Shown: piece after piece, positions 63,918-64,000 of the stretch
Layout: each line of letters opens with the position of its first letter
Position numbering within the stretch: the first letter of the stretch is position 1
Assembly (NCBI RefSeq): GCF_947494555.1
Contig: NZ_CANLVF010000003.1
Location: 372,001-436,000 of the forward strand
Length of the DNA: 64,000 nucleotides
From: an uncultured Roseibium sp.
Lineage (GTDB): Bacteria; Pseudomonadota; Alphaproteobacteria; Rhizobiales; Stappiaceae
Direction: 5' to 3'
Position numbers and translations under genes: made by a program
Notes under the pieces: model-generated
Seen by the model: the letters and a program-made list of their open reading frames with translations, nothing else
Databases searched by the model: none
What the model was told of the DNA's origin: nothing

Positions 63918-64000
63918 TTATGTGCGGGCGTAGCGGTAAACCAGATCGCCCGGATCGGGGCGCGCCGCATCAGGATCCAGAACCCCGCCGAGCCTTTCAG
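63918..64000 (-). CDS. C-terminus of a probable GNAT acetyltransferase (partial)
   Basis: The last 27 codons of a minus-strand gene cut by the window end: ERLGGVLDPDAARPDPGDLV followed by YRYART and TAA at 63920-63918. The pattern ERLGG...DPDAARPDPxDLVYR is typical of the ends of RimJ/RimL-type GNAT proteins. Too short for a firm call. Confidence 0.5.
   Translation of the reverse strand, partial: ERLGGVLDPDAARPDPGDLVYRYART

Noticed and set aside
1..64000. CRISPR array, rRNA genes or insertion sequences
   Set aside because: No regularly spaced repeats, no rRNA sequence and no transposase with terminal inverted repeats were seen on either strand.

Overview
The window is chromosomal DNA of a Hyphomicrobiales (Rhizobiales) alphaproteobacterium. 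It most resembles the marine Roseibium/Labrenzia/Stappia group; that placement is inference from gene order and protein character, not from a search. The rnd-lptC-lptA-lptB-rpoN-hpf-ptsN series and the envC-ctpA-yibQ-rppH series are typical of this order. Coding density is high and most starts have clear purine-rich ribosome binding sites.

Layout. 1-5.9 kb: LPS transport, sigma-54, ribosome hibernation and PTS-Ntr genes, all on the minus strand. 6.0-9.3 kb: copper operon copA-cueR-cytochrome c' behind a textbook MerR-type promoter with a 19-bp spacer. 9.4-15.9 kb: malonate module, with divergent matR facing a TRAP transporter, malonyl-CoA decarboxylase and malonyl-CoA synthetase, and a MatR-type palindrome between them. 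15.9-17.7 kb: an ABC-F ATPase with a long leader carrying a promoter, a 21-residue upstream ORF and two hairpins. 17.7-21.1 kb: an L,D-transpeptidase lipoprotein, an SMR efflux gene broken by one in-frame TGA, and an octaheme cytochrome with HEAT/TPR-like C-terminus. 21.3-30.5 kb: exported arylsulfatase, exported HAD phosphatase, a tightly overlapped MoxR/Bat operon (moxR, DUF58, DUF4381, batA, batB-TPR, batD), then a 49-residue membrane protein on the other strand.

30.8-40.9 kb is a genomic island integrated at the 3' end of tRNA-Leu(CAG). It is bounded by near-identical 21/22-bp repeats. It carries a P4-type integrase next to the tRNA, an AlpA/zinc-finger-HTH/tyrosine-recombinase module, a 1631-residue single-chain type ISP-like restriction-modification-helicase enzyme, a DUF2971 protein and an unrecognised 273-residue protein. 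Repeated ACCAAC motifs near both ends look like integrase arm sites. The island also carries a diverged copy of the tRNA terminator.

41-64 kb: NDUFA9-like protein, TCR-type MFS exporter, DUF1127 protein, WYL regulator, UppP, GST, QueG, a large exported protein of unknown function, AraC regulator/SDR, TetR regulator/SnoaL/NmrA-like genes, an NAD-dependent formate dehydrogenase encoded as a fused FdsG-FdsB plus FdsA, then RppH, YibQ-like deacetylase, CtpA and EnvC. The window ends in the C-terminus of a probable GNAT acetyltransferase.

The parts most worth following up are the ABC-F leader, the defence island with its unknown cargo, the sulfatase/HAD/MoxR-Bat neighbourhood with the octaheme cytochrome, and the nonsense-interrupted SMR gene.
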